From CAYRAV01 sp964422365 (lineage in GTDB: Bacteria > Bacillota > Clostridia > Lachnospirales > Lachnospiraceae): a DNA stretch of 37,267 nt. Position 1 is the first letter of the stretch; each line of letters starts with the position of its first letter. The notes below the pieces were generated by a model. That model ran no database searches. It saw nothing but the letters and a program-made list of their open reading frames with translations, and had not been told where the DNA came from. Location of the stretch: positions 1 to 37,267 of the forward strand of contig CAYRAV010000027.1 of assembly GCA_964422365.1 (NCBI GenBank), in the 5' to 3' direction. Below, in pieces: positions 1-8,464 of the stretch. The translations under genes were made by a program, and so were the position numbers.

Positions 1-1
1 T

Positions 2-580
2 ATAGATGCAACAGCCATACCAGCTGGTAATGAACTTAAGTCAGTAAAATTGACACTTAGCAGAAAAACACCTCAGTATAGAGGAAGAGCAATCAAACTG
101 AGTGCACAGGTAGTAGGTGGAAGCAATCTGAAATATAAATTCACAATAGTGAATACAAAAACGAAAACTGTGAAAACATTACAGAGTTACAGCAAAAAAA
201 CCAGTGTAACATGGAGACCTGGAAAGAATGACATTGGTACTTATCAATTCTGGGTATATGCAAAAGACAATGATTCTACTGTAAAAACAGACAAGAGCAG
301 CAAATTCAAAATCAAGAATAAAAAGTTAAGTATTGATAGTGTTTCTGTTAGTAAACAATCTAAATACTATACTATTGCAGCTAACACTGCCGGAGGATAT
401 GGAACATTAAAATACAAATATGTTGTAAAGAACAACAAAGGAAAAGTTGTCTTCAGAACAGCATATACAAAGACACGTATTGTATCTTGGAAAGCAACAA
501 AGGGAACTTACAAAATATACACATATGTAAAGGATAGTAAAACTAAGAAAACCAAAAAAATCAATAAAACTATTAAGTAA
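2..580 (+). CDS. C-terminal part of a secreted repeat-module protein (5' truncated)
   Basis: The reading frame is open from the first bases of the window to a TAA at 578-580, so only the C-terminal ~192 residues are visible. They form two similar beta-rich modules of about 90 residues, each with a pattern such as LKYKYVV, then a Trp (VTW, VSW), then a YxFxVYxKD-like strand, and the tail is very rich in Lys, Thr and Tyr. The last two modules of the amylase ending at 6401 have the same layout (LSISKFT, KFKFxRVY, TTKWKAPKKNTYKFRVYVKD). This suggests another exported, surface or extracellular enzyme carrying the same accessory modules. The catalytic part lies outside the window, so no enzymatic role can be given. 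A terminator follows at 641-691. Confidence 0.75.
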   Translation: MDATAIPAGNELKSVKLTLSRKTPQYRGRAIKLSAQVVGGSNLKYKFTIVNTKTKTVKTLQSYSKKTSVTWRPGKNDIGTYQFWVYAKDNDSTVKTDKSSKFKIKNKKLSIDSVSVSKQSKYYTIAANTAGGYGTLKYKYVVKNNKGKVVFRTAYTKTRIVSWKATKGTYKIYTYVKDSKTKKTKKINKTIK

Positions 581-640
581 AGAAGTATTTTGTTGTAATT
601 AGTAAAAAGAATAGAGCAATATGTTTGTTGTAATTATTAT

Positions 641-691
641 AATAAAAGAGAATTTTTGGAAGACATTCCATGAAATTCTCTTTTATTTTTT
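641..691 (+). terminator. Intrinsic terminator after the first CDS
   Basis: A 15-bp perfect inverted repeat (641-655 with 673-687, AATAAAAGAGAATTT) is followed by a run of T. It lies about 60 nt after the stop codon at 580. Confidence 0.85.
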
Positions 692-751
692 TATAATATA
701 ATGAATGTAAAAAAGAATTATGTTAAAATGAGATAGCAGAAAGGTTGAGTG

Positions 752-981
752 CCAGGGCATGTTTGAAAATTTATTGTCGCAATCTGCATGCTCCATCTTG
801 TGTATCCGTCAGGGCATACTGCAATCCATGCCTATTCAAGATGACGGACTTTGTCCGACAAGGTACAGATGTTTGTCCCAAATTTATTCAATGCAGCCCT
901 CTATACCTGATAAATTTGGAACAAATCCCCCGCAAATTGCGACACACATCTTGTAACAAGCAATTTGCAAACACATTCTAG
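752..981 (+). repeat. Dispersed repeat copy A (full length, long form)
   Basis: About 230 bp bounded by inverted ends: CCAGGGCATGTTTGAAAA on the left and TTTGCAAACACATTCTAG on the right. The outer portions match the reverse complement of copy D (17587-17754) almost base for base. Relative to D it has an extra internal block at about 803-870 that can fold (CCGTC with GACGG, AGGGCAT with ATGCCT). The same block occurs in copy B (6473-6586). Short open frames inside it have no ribosome site and are not credible genes. The right end lies 25 nt before the start codon at 1007. Confidence 0.85.
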
Positions 982-1006
982 TAACGAAGGAAGAAAGGAA
1001 ATAGAG

Positions 1007-2614
1007 ATGAAGAAAAGTACAAAAGAAGAAAAAGCAAGAAAAATAATCATAATTACATGTATTATTTTTGTTTTGTTATTAATTCCATTATATGTGATGG
1101 GGCAATATGCACATCCTAGTGTGGATGATTATTATTATGGGACAGAAACTGTAAAAGTATGGAATACAACCCATTCATTTTGGGAAACCTGTAAAAAATC
1201 AGCGGAACAGACAAAAGAGGTATATCAGAACTGGCAGGGAAATTTCTCCGGAATTTTTTTGATGGGGCTGCAGCCCGGAATATTTGGAGAGAATAATTAT
1301 ATATGGACTACTGTAATCATATTAACTACGTTTGTTGTGGCAAATATATTTTTTTACAGACAGCTTATGATGAAGCTTTTGAAAGCGGATAAGAAAATAA
1401 TATTTTTTATTAGTATGATAATTACAATGGCTGCGCTGCAATATACATATATGCCTGTTGATTCTTTTTATTGGTATAATGGAAGTATTTATTATACATT
1501 TTTCTATAGTTTATCTTTGATTTTGTTTGGAACTATATTATGGCAATGGGATAAAAAAGGAATAAAAACATATTGTGTTAGTTTGATCACTATAATTCTA
1601 TCCTTTTTTATTGGCGGAAGCAATTATAGCACTGCATTGATTAGTGTTATAATATTGTTTTTAGTGAATGGATATGACATCATATCTTATGCAAAGCAGA
1701 AAACGGACGAGGACTTTTTTCAGCAGGAAAGAAGGCATAGGCTGATAAGAATAATAGAAAATAGTATGATATTCCTTTCATTGGCAAGTGGTTTTATGAT
1801 TAGTGTGCTGGCACCGGGAAATGCCATACGGCAGGCAGCAGTTGGAGGAAGCAGTTCTGTAATAAAAGCATTGATACTATCTTTTTGTTATGCGGGTTAT
1901 AATATTGCCAGTGCAACCACATTACCAGTACTTTGTATCTGGTTTTTACTTCTTCCGCTATTGTGGAAAGTTATCCCAGAACCGGAACGGTTAGAGTTAG
2001 GGCAGAAAAAGCGAATAAGAATGATATGCGGAAAACTTTTGTTTCTTTTTGGATTATTCGCAGTACAAGGAATTCCGGTATTCTATGCACAAGGAATTAG
2101 AATTCCTTACCGTATGATGAATATTATATATTTTAGTTATTTTACATTTGCACTGTTAGTGTGGATTTTTCTGTTAAAAGAGATAAAACAATCAGGAATG
2201 ATAAAACAGCTTATCAACAAATATAAGAGGATGGAAGAGGCAAAGCGAACCTATCATAAAAGGCTTTATTATGGAGTATGTTCACTTTTATTATGTGTAG
2301 CAATAATTGGAAATATAAAAATACAGGAAAGCGAAGAGGAAAAGGGAAAAGTCAGAATAGAAGGTTTGCCAATAACAGCACAGGCTGTCTATTCTTTCAT
2401 TACAGGTGAGGCGAAATCATATAGTGAGGAAGTGAACCAAAGAGTGCAATTGTATGAAAATGAAAAAATAAAAAAGTTAAGAGTAAAAGCATTTGAAAAT
2501 CACCCATATCTTTTGTATCATTCCGATATTACAAAAGATAAGAAAAATTGGAGAAATCAGCATGTCAGTAAATATTATAATAAAAAATACGTTGTTCTAA
2601 TGTCAGAAGAATAA
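1007..2614 (+). CDS. Polytopic membrane protein, DUF6056/GT-C-like
   Basis: A protein of 535 residues with an N-terminal membrane segment (residues ~11-35) and about ten further hydrophobic stretches. After the first segment comes an extracellular-type loop with SVDDYYYG and a WQGNFSG motif. An acidic DD(Y/F) loop after the first helix is typical of DUF6056 and related GT-C-type proteins, which are suspected lipid-linked sugar transferases; the exact substrate is unknown. ATG 1007 is chosen because GAAAGGAA lies just upstream. An in-frame upstream start at 965 would begin inside repeat copy A and has no Shine-Dalgarno. A hydrophilic C-terminal domain of ~90 residues follows the last helix. 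No terminator is seen before the amylase promoter. The function is inferred from topology only. Confidence 0.7.
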   Translation: MKKSTKEEKARKIIIITCIIFVLLLIPLYVMGQYAHPSVDDYYYGTETVKVWNTTHSFWETCKKSAEQTKEVYQNWQGNFSGIFLMGLQPGIFGENNYIWTTVIILTTFVVANIFFYRQLMMKLLKADKKIIFFISMIITMAALQYTYMPVDSFYWYNGSIYYTFFYSLSLILFGTILWQWDKKGIKTYCVSLITIILSFFIGGSNYSTALISVIILFLVNGYDIISYAKQKTDEDFFQQERRHRLIRIIENSMIFLSLASGFMISVLAPGNAIRQAAVGGSSSVIKALILSFCYAGYNIASATTLPVLCIWFLLLPLLWKVIPEPERLELGQKKRIRMICGKLLFLFGLFAVQGIPVFYAQGIRIPYRMMNIIYFSYFTFALLVWIFLLKEIKQSGMIKQLINKYKRMEEAKRTYHKRLYYGVCSLLLCVAIIGNIKIQESEEEKGKVRIEGLPITAQAVYSFITGEAKSYSEEVNQRVQLYENEKIKKLRVKAFENHPYLLYHSDITKDKKNWRNQHVSKYYNKKYVVLMSEE

Positions 2615-2695
2615 AAAGTGCAATAAAATAAATAAATTTATATGGCATATTTTGGATAAAAACATGAAAAATGTTAAAAAAGTTTGAAGAAAGTG

Positions 2696-2724
2696 TTGAA
2701 AAATTAATAAGCGTATAGTATAAT
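2696..2724 (+). promoter_or_regulatory. Sigma-A type promoter for the amylase gene
   Basis: TTGAAA (2696-2701), a 17-nt spacer and a perfect TATAAT (2719-2724), 62 nt before the amylase start at 2787. No clear catabolite-responsive (cre) palindrome was recognised around it. Confidence 0.8.
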
Positions 2725-2786
2725 TTAAACAGAAAGCATATAAAAATTTTTTATGAAATTGAAATATGAAAAAGGAGGAAGCGCAA

Positions 2787-5700
2787 ATGACTTTTAGGAA
2801 ACTGCAAAGGTTTTTAGCAGCAGGTATGGTCACAACAATGGCTGCAACAACTGTGTTAGGTGGAGCGCCTATCAATATCAGCAGAGCGGCAAGTAAGCTG
2901 ACAGCAGCACCTGCATCTGTTGCAACAGGAGGAGACACTATTAATGGTGTAAGCACTGATGATGAAGGTGTTTTTAAAGTGACAATGGATGACACAGGCT
3001 ATATTACAGCAGATGATGATAATGTGGCAGCAGATGTGAATACACCGTTCTCTTGGGACAATGCCAATGTGTACTTTGTATTGACGGACCGTTTCTATAA
3101 TGGGGATAAGAGTAATGACCATTCTTATGGACGTTCAGTAGGTGAAGTAGATGCAGACAAATATGAAACTCGTATTGGTACATTTCATGGCGGAGATTTG
3201 AAAGGTATGACTTCAAAGTTAGAAGAGGGTTACTTTGATGAATTAGGAACCAATGCAATATGGATTACTGCTCCTTATGAACAAATTCATGGTGCTATGT
3301 GTGCAAATGTAGGTCAAGGTTTTAAGCATTATCCATATCATGGATATTGGGCATTAGATTTTACAGAAGTAGATGCAAATATGGGTACAGCAGCAGATTT
3401 GGAGAAATTCATTGATACTGCACATGAACACGGAATTCGTGTTATTTTTGATATTGTTATGAATCACGCAGGATATGCTGATCCAGTCACAGCTGAAGAA
3501 TATGGATTTGGAAAATTAGCTTCTAATTGGAGAACTACATATTATGAGACATCAGAATCACAGTATCAATGGGATTGGGATTATGATGCTGAAACAGAGC
3601 ATGGATCAGAACATGGTATTATGATACAAAGTGGTGACTGGGTAACAAACTGGTGGGGACCGAATTGGGTTCGTGCATTAGGAAGCAGACTGAGTGGTTA
3701 TGAAGGTTCTGAGCAGGGAGATGACTTGACTTTGTGTACAGACGGTCTTCCGGACTTTAAGACAGAAACAACAAATGATCCAGGTATTCCAGCAATCCTA
3801 AAAAAGAAGTGGGGAAGCAATTATGATACAAAAGTTTCTAAGACAAAGGAATCCATGGATAAAGCAGGTTTGAATGCCAGTGTAACAGGATATCTGGCTG
3901 CATGGTTATCTGACTGGGTTAGAGAATATGGTGTAGATGGTTTCCGATGCGATACTGCAAAACATGTAACTGTGCAGGAATGGGCGAAATTGAAAAATGC
4001 ATGTAAAACAGCATTGAAAGATTGGAGGGAAGCCAATCCTAATAAACCAGGAGCACAGTGGAAAGATGAATTCTGGATGACAGGAGAAGCATGGAATCAT
4101 GGTGTGGCAAAAGATCAGTATTATACATCAGGGGCTTTTGATTCTATGATTAACTTTTCTTATCAAGGAAAGGAAAACAATACTGGTGCATCACTTGAAG
4201 CTACCTATTCTGATTATGCGAATAAGGTTAACAGTGATCCGGATTTCAATATATTAAGTTATATTTCTTCTCATGATACAAGTCTTGGTGCAAGAAGTGC
4301 AAATGCTGGAACCGCATTATTATTAACACCTGGTGGTGTACAGACGTATTATGGTGATGAATCTGGAAGAACAGCAGTGGGTCCTGGTACACAAGGTACA
4401 CGTTCTCACATGAATTGGGACAGCACAAATACAACAATTTTATCTAACTGGCAGAAAGTAGGACAGTTCAGAAGAAACCACATTGCAGTAGGTGCAGGAC
4501 AGCACAAAAAACTGGATGGAACAAATTATACATTTAGCAGAACTTATACAGGAAAGGCAACAGTTGGTGCAGAAACAGTAACTGATTATACAGATGCAGT
4601 TGTTGTATGTCTGCCAGGAAAGGCAACTACAACAGATGTCACAGTTGGTGATACATTTGGTGATGCAACAACAGTACGTGATTATTATTCAGGCGAAATG
4701 TATGATATTGATGGTGATGTTGTAAAAGATGTAAAATGTGACAGCAATGGAGTAATTTTATTAGAAGCACCTGCAGATAGTGTATCATCATCTACAGTTA
4801 GTGCTTCTCCATCAGGCGGTACATACAAAACAGATACAGTTGAAGTAACATTAAAAGCAAAAGATGCGACAGAAACTTATTACCAAATTGGTGATGGGGA
4901 AAAAGTTGCATACAAGGATGGTGACAAGGTTACAATCGGTGCAGATACTGCTTATGAGGAAGATACCGTTATTAAATTAACAGGAAAAGGAACAGATAAA
5001 GAAGGCAATCCTGCAGATTTATCAAAAGAACTGAAATTTACAAGAGAAAAAGAACCAGAAGTTGGAGTGGCAAGCAGCGGATTATATGTTAGAGTAAAGA
5101 AAACAGACTTTACTACTGCTCCACAGATTTATGTATATGATACTACACACCAGGAAGCAAACGCATATACAGGAGCATGGCCTGGAGTAGCCATGACAGA
5201 AGAAGGCGATTATTATGTATATCAAAACGATGAGATTACAACTGCGGTAAAGGCAATTGTATTTACTGCGGATCAGAGCTGGAGAAGTACACCGGATATG
5301 GGAACACCAGATGATATCAATGGCTCTGTAGAGTTGACAAAAGGTGCCGACAGTGGTACTTTTAAAGAAGTTGTACTTCCAACAGGTGATAAATGCAAAG
5401 TGACAATCAATTATATTGATAAAGTAGCTGATAAGACAATCAAATCTATCTATCGTGTAGGTCTTGAAGGAGATGATTATAAAACTTATGAAGGTTCTTT
5501 TGCAGGCTACACATTAATTGAAAAACCGGAAAATGCAACAGGTAAATTTACAAAAGATGAAATTACAGTAAATTATTATTACACAACAGGTGATACACCA
5601 GTAACAATACCACCAACAAACATACCAGGAACAGATGTACCGCCAACACAGGTACCAGGAACAGATGTACCGCCAACACAGGTACCAGGAACAGATGTAC

Positions 5701-6401
5701 CGCCAACACAGGTACCGGGAACAGATGTACCGCCAACACAGATACCAGGAACAGATGTACCGCCAACACAGATACCACCAACAGATGTGCCGCCAACACC
5801 AGTTCCATTGAGTGTAAAAGCTTTTACTTCAAGTGCAGCTTCACCACAGACATTAGGAAGTACAGTTACATTTAAAGCTTCAGGTCAGGGGGGAAGTGGT
5901 TCCTACCAATACAAGTTCGAAGTTTACAGAATTGTAAATTCAGTAAAAGCTCCAGCTTTGAAGCAGGCTTATTCTACAACTGACACATTAAAATGGACAC
6001 CTGATATTGCTGGAAATTATCAAGTTACAGTTAGAGTAAAAGATACAAAATCAGGCGATGTGAAAACTGCTTCTGTAACATATGTGATAAATGCAAAATC
6101 AACAGGAACAGGAAGTAAGAAGTTAAGTATTAGTAAATTTACAATTGCTCATACAACTGGTAAGTATGCTGTAAAATTATCAGCAGCAGCAACCGGTGGT
6201 ACAGGAACAAAACAATTTAAGTTTGTACGTGTTTACACTTCAAAAGGTAAATTGAAATATAAAGTATTAAAAAGTTTCTCTAGTACTAAGACAACAAAGT
6301 GGAAAGCACCTAAAAAGAATACTTATAAGTTTAGAGTATATGTAAAAGATAAGAAGGGTCTAAAAGTACAATTAACAAAAACATTTAAGGTTACCAAATA
6401 A
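2787..6401 (+). CDS. Secreted modular alpha-amylase (GH13)
   Basis: A 1204-residue exported endo-acting starch hydrolase. ATG 2787 is preferred over ATG 2766 because AAAGGAGG (2770-2777) lies ~10 nt before it and would be inside the longer frame. A signal peptide occupies residues ~1-35 (FLAAGMVTTMAATTVLGGA). The GH13 barrel (~80-560) shows all four conserved regions: DIVMNH (222-227), GFRCDTAKH with nucleophile Asp389, GEAW with acid/base Glu434, and SSHD with Asp497. After it come a chitobiase-C/Ig-like module (~670-760), a CBM26-like starch-binding module with AWPGVAM (~770-860), a MucBP-like module (~870-935), six Pro/Thr-rich decapeptide units, and two beta modules shared with the protein at 2-580. 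There is no sortase motif, so attachment is probably non-covalent or the enzyme is released. Confidence 0.93.
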   Translation: MTFRKLQRFLAAGMVTTMAATTVLGGAPINISRAASKLTAAPASVATGGDTINGVSTDDEGVFKVTMDDTGYITADDDNVAADVNTPFSWDNANVYFVLTDRFYNGDKSNDHSYGRSVGEVDADKYETRIGTFHGGDLKGMTSKLEEGYFDELGTNAIWITAPYEQIHGAMCANVGQGFKHYPYHGYWALDFTEVDANMGTAADLEKFIDTAHEHGIRVIFDIVMNHAGYADPVTAEEYGFGKLASNWRTTYYETSESQYQWDWDYDAETEHGSEHGIMIQSGDWVTNWWGPNWVRALGSRLSGYEGSEQGDDLTLCTDGLPDFKTETTNDPGIPAILKKKWGSNYDTKVSKTKESMDKAGLNASVTGYLAAWLSDWVREYGVDGFRCDTAKHVTVQEWAKLKNACKTALKDWREANPNKPGAQWKDEFWMTGEAWNHGVAKDQYYTSGAFDSMINFSYQGKENNTGASLEATYSDYANKVNSDPDFNILSYISSHDTSLGARSANAGTALLLTPGGVQTYYGDESGRTAVGPGTQGTRSHMNWDSTNTTILSNWQKVGQFRRNHIAVGAGQHKKLDGTNYTFSRTYTGKATVGAETVTDYTDAVVVCLPGKATTTDVTVGDTFGDATTVRDYYSGEMYDIDGDVVKDVKCDSNGVILLEAPADSVSSSTVSASPSGGTYKTDTVEVTLKAKDATETYYQIGDGEKVAYKDGDKVTIGADTAYEEDTVIKLTGKGTDKEGNPADLSKELKFTREKEPEVGVASSGLYVRVKKTDFTTAPQIYVYDTTHQEANAYTGAWPGVAMTEEGDYYVYQNDEITTAVKAIVFTADQSWRSTPDMGTPDDINGSVELTKGADSGTFKEVVLPTGDKCKVTINYIDKVADKTIKSIYRVGLEGDDYKTYEGSFAGYTLIEKPENATGKFTKDEITVNYYYTTGDTPVTIPPTNIPGTDVPPTQVPGTDVPPTQVPGTDVPPTQVPGTDVPPTQIPGTDVPPTQIPPTDVPPTPVPLSVKAFTSSAASPQTLGSTVTFKASGQGGSGSYQYKFEVYRIVNSVKAPALKQAYSTTDTLKWTPDIAGNYQVTVRVKDTKSGDVKTASVTYVINAKSTGTGSKKLSISKFTIAHTTGKYAVKLSAAATGGTGTKQFKFVRVYTSKGKLKYKVLKSFSSTKTTKWKAPKKNTYKFRVYVKDKKGLKVQLTKTFKVTK
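5628..5807 (+). repeat. 30-bp tandem repeat coding for a PT-rich linker
   Basis: Six units of exactly 30 bp. Five are near identical and encode GTDVPPTQVP or GTDVPPTQIP; the sixth has diverged (PTDVPPTPVP). They form a flexible extracellular linker between the catalytic/binding modules and the two C-terminal modules. The near identity of the units suggests recent expansion by slippage. Confidence 0.95.
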
Positions 6402-6415
6402 TAAAAAACTGTAGA

Positions 6416-6463
6416 TAAAAGAAGGCATTGCACCATAAAAAGTGCATGTCTTCTTTATTTTTA
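6416..6463 (+). terminator. Intrinsic terminator after the amylase
   Basis: The arm AAAAGAAGGCATTGCAC (6417-6433) pairs with GTGCATGTCTTCTTT (6442-6456) with small mismatches, followed by a T-rich tract. It lies 15 nt after the stop codon. Confidence 0.85.
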
Positions 6464-6472
6464 TAAATCATT

Positions 6473-6586
6473 TACCAGATCGGATAAAGTCTGTCAGCCC
6501 GGATGGGGATGAATTGTGGTATGCCCGGATGGGAACGTAAAGCGGGGGTGCAGATGGTGGCAATGAATGTTCAAACACACTCTAAG
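6473..6586 (-). repeat. Dispersed repeat copy B (half copy, inverted)
   Basis: Its reverse complement begins CTTAGAGTGTGTTTGAACAT and follows the left half of copy A, including the internal foldable block (GGGCATACC, CCGGGCTGACAGACTTT). It stops about where A continues into its conserved right half. The missing half includes the other inverted end, so this is a truncated or one-ended copy. It directly abuts the amylase terminator. Confidence 0.75.
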
Positions 6587-6670
6587 ATAATAATGTATAA
6601 ATGGCATGGCTGAATTTTGACAAACAAAATGAGAGAAAGGAAAAAAACAATATACAAAATTCATAAAATG

Positions 6671-6679
6671 TGATATAAT
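6671..6679 (+). promoter_or_regulatory. Extended -10 promoter element
   Basis: TGATATAAT gives a TGn extension plus a perfect TATAAT (6674-6679) upstream of the cytidylate kinase-like gene. At 17-nt spacing the -35 would be TATACA, which is weak, as extended -10 promoters allow. A leader of about 130 nt is implied. Confidence 0.5.
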
Positions 6680-6714
6680 AGTAAAAGAAAATTATAAAAA
6701 ATGTATATTATGAT

Positions 6715-6734
6715 AAAGAGGCATCCGCCTCTTT
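6715..6734 (+). other. Perfect short hairpin in the leader of the gene at 6816
   Basis: AAAGAGGC, loop ATCC, GCCTCTTT: an 8-bp perfect stem with a tetraloop. The following bases GTCCC give no U-tract, so it is not a standard terminator. It sits between the -10 element and the ribosome site and may be an mRNA leader stem. Confidence 0.6.
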
Positions 6735-6815
6735 GTCCCATTTAATTGTATATATTGTAAAATATGGCGAAACTGTTACATATGGTTTGCAGAAAAGACT
6801 AGGAGGGATTCAAGT

Positions 6816-7436
6816 ATGAATAAAATAATTACAATTAGCCGTCAATATGGCAGTGGCGGAAGAGAAATTGGCAGAAAGATTGCAGAACATTATGAAATTC
6901 CGTTTTATGACAATGAGATTATCAAACAGGCTGCAAAAGAAAGCGGATTTTCTGAGCAGGCATTCCAGCGGGTAGAAGATAAGGCAACAAATAGCTTTCT
7001 GTATTCTATTGCTATGGGGATGAATGTTTATAGTGGTTTAGAGATTGGATTAGGCGGCATGTCTGTGGATGACAGAATATACATTACGGAATCAAAGGTA
7101 ATACGCGACTTTGCAAAAAAGGGACCTTGTGTCATTGTAGGCAGGTGTGCAGACTATGTATTAAGAGATTTGCCAAATGTAGTAAACCTATTTATTTATG
7201 CTAATCTGGATTTTAGAATCAAACGTGCTATAGAAGAATATGATTTGCCAGTAGAAAAGGCGGCAGAAACAATTCTAAAGCAAGATAAAAGAAGAGCAAA
7301 TTATTACAATTACCATGTTGGAGAGAAATGGGCAAATATGAATAATTATCATATGGCAATTAGAAGTGATTTTGGAGGAATCGATCATAGCGTATCTTGT
7401 ATTGAAGCCTTTTTAAATATGTCTGAAGGTGAGTAG
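6816..7436 (+). CDS. Cytidylate kinase-like family protein
   Basis: A 206-residue P-loop protein beginning with ITISRQYGSGGREIG, the signature of the Cytidylate_kin2 family (PF13189-like), followed by FYDNEII and a glycine-rich segment. A downstream VGRCADYVL strand and an Arg-rich lid (KRRANYYNYHVGEKW) fit a nucleoside-monophosphate-kinase fold. Canonical Cmk proteins are usually ~220 residues and differ in sequence, so substrate specificity is uncertain; many Clostridia carry this paralogue in addition to true cmk. The start is supported by AGGAGGG nine nt upstream. It is followed after 48 nt by the sirtuin-like gene in the same direction, probably one transcript. Confidence 0.85.
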   Translation: MNKIITISRQYGSGGREIGRKIAEHYEIPFYDNEIIKQAAKESGFSEQAFQRVEDKATNSFLYSIAMGMNVYSGLEIGLGGMSVDDRIYITESKVIRDFAKKGPCVIVGRCADYVLRDLPNVVNLFIYANLDFRIKRAIEEYDLPVEKAAETILKQDKRRANYYNYHVGEKWANMNNYHMAIRSDFGGIDHSVSCIEAFLNMSEGE

Positions 7437-7484
7437 TAAATATGATTTTTTCAAGACATTGACTATGTAATGGGGGTGATGGGC

Positions 7485-8216
7485 ATGAATGAGATGATAG
7501 ATACTGTAAGAGCAATTGTAAGGGACAGTAATAATGTTGTTATCTTAAGCGGATTGAAATTAATGCAGGAATCTGGTTTAAAAGGTGTCAGAGAGGATGA
7601 ACAGATTTTAGAAGTAGAAACAAGATTTGGGTATACACCAGATGAGATTCTGACTACGGATTTTCTAATGAGGCGCGTAGATATGTTTTATGAATTTTAT
7701 CGGGAATATATTTTGGATTTTGAGCATATGCATCCAACAGCAGCACATTATGCAATGGCAAACTTAGAAAAACAGGGGAAATTATCTGCAGTGATAACAA
7801 GAACTGTAATGGGACTGCATCAGATGGCAGGGCTGCACAATATCATTGAATTATATGGTAATGTATTGGTAAATAAATGTAATAAATGCAATAGAGAATA
7901 TCCAATTACCTATATTGCAGAAAAAAAGCCAATACCAATATGTGAACACTGCAGGATACCGCTGCAGCCGGGAATGTCATTATTTGGAGAACGCCTGGAT
8001 AATGGAAAAATGTCTCAAAGTATTGAAAAAGTAAGTCATGCCGATGTCCTTATTTTAGCGGGAACTTCACCTGTATCATATATGTCAAGATGGCTGCTCC
8101 CATATTATGAAGGAGAAAAGTTAATTCTGATTATGCCAGAGCCAAACAAATCAGATGAGCGTGCAAATTACAAATTATATGGAAAATGTATGGATATTCT
8201 GCCAAGAATTGTGTAA
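7485..8216 (+). CDS. Degenerate Sir2-like (sirtuin-fold) protein
   Basis: A 243-residue protein with the sirtuin order: a nucleotide-binding start, a GLHQMAG segment, a CxxC...CxxC zinc ribbon (Cys132, 135, 153, 156), and the late Rossmann strand VLILAGTSPVSYMSRWL. Active-site motifs are changed. The usual GAGxSxESGIPDFR reads SGLKLMQESGLKGVR, TQNIDGLH reads TRTVMGLH (residues 105-112), and the catalytic-His motif ELHG reads ELYG with Tyr124. NAD-dependent deacylation by the classical mechanism therefore looks unlikely; it may bind NAD, ADP-ribose or a protein. ATG 7485 is chosen because GGGGGTGAT (7472-7480), near the perfect anti-SD complement, lies just before it; ATG 7470 would precede that site. 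It is the second gene after the cytidylate kinase-like gene. Confidence 0.8.
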   Translation: MNEMIDTVRAIVRDSNNVVILSGLKLMQESGLKGVREDEQILEVETRFGYTPDEILTTDFLMRRVDMFYEFYREYILDFEHMHPTAAHYAMANLEKQGKLSAVITRTVMGLHQMAGLHNIIELYGNVLVNKCNKCNREYPITYIAEKKPIPICEHCRIPLQPGMSLFGERLDNGKMSQSIEKVSHADVLILAGTSPVSYMSRWLLPYYEGEKLILIMPEPNKSDERANYKLYGKCMDILPRIV

Positions 8217-8291
8217 TAATTTAGCTGCTTGTGAAAATAAAAATTTTGGCAATTAAAGGATTGTTACATTTTGAATAGCTGTATTTTGTTT

Positions 8292-8400
8292 AAAAACGGA
8301 ACTATCGCATTAAGTCAAAATCATACCAGATATAGTTGATGATATCTCAGCTATAGACGATATGTTTATCATTTGATTTTAATGCGGAAGTTTCGTTTTT
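8292..8400 (+). terminator. Long imperfect palindrome, possibly terminator of the preceding operon
   Basis: The left arm 8292-8323 (AAAAACGGAACT...) pairs with the right arm 8374-8400 (...AGTTTCGTTTTT) over 27 positions with three mismatches and a 5-nt bulge. Inner CATA/TATAG segments can extend the stem. The right arm ends in five Ts, so read-through transcripts could terminate here. At ~110 nt it is unusually long and AT-rich for a terminator, and could be a degraded palindromic element. Confidence 0.5.
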
Positions 8401-8435
8401 GCTTTATGCGGAAAAGGCAAGAAGAATCCCTTATG

Positions 8436-8464
8436 TTGACTTTTATACGCATGTAGAGTATAAT
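8436..8464 (+). promoter_or_regulatory. Strong promoter for gltX
   Basis: TTGACT (8436-8441), a 17-nt spacer and TATAAT (8459-8464). The expected start is near 8471, giving a ~100-nt leader. No T-box sequence or anti-terminator was recognised in that leader. Confidence 0.85.

Noticed and set aside
745..981. Open frames of 65-78 codons inside repeat copy A
   Set aside because: They lie wholly in the repeat, have no ribosome binding site and no recognisable protein features.
5628..5807. Regular 30-bp repeats that could suggest a CRISPR array
   Set aside because: The units are contiguous with no spacers and stay in frame within the amylase; the same holds for the 39-bp repeats at 19956-20096.
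5563..5808. Antisense frame opposite the amylase linker, with repeated Leu/Val units
   Set aside because: It is the mirror image of the Pro/Thr repeat; the 30-bp period keeps all frames open.
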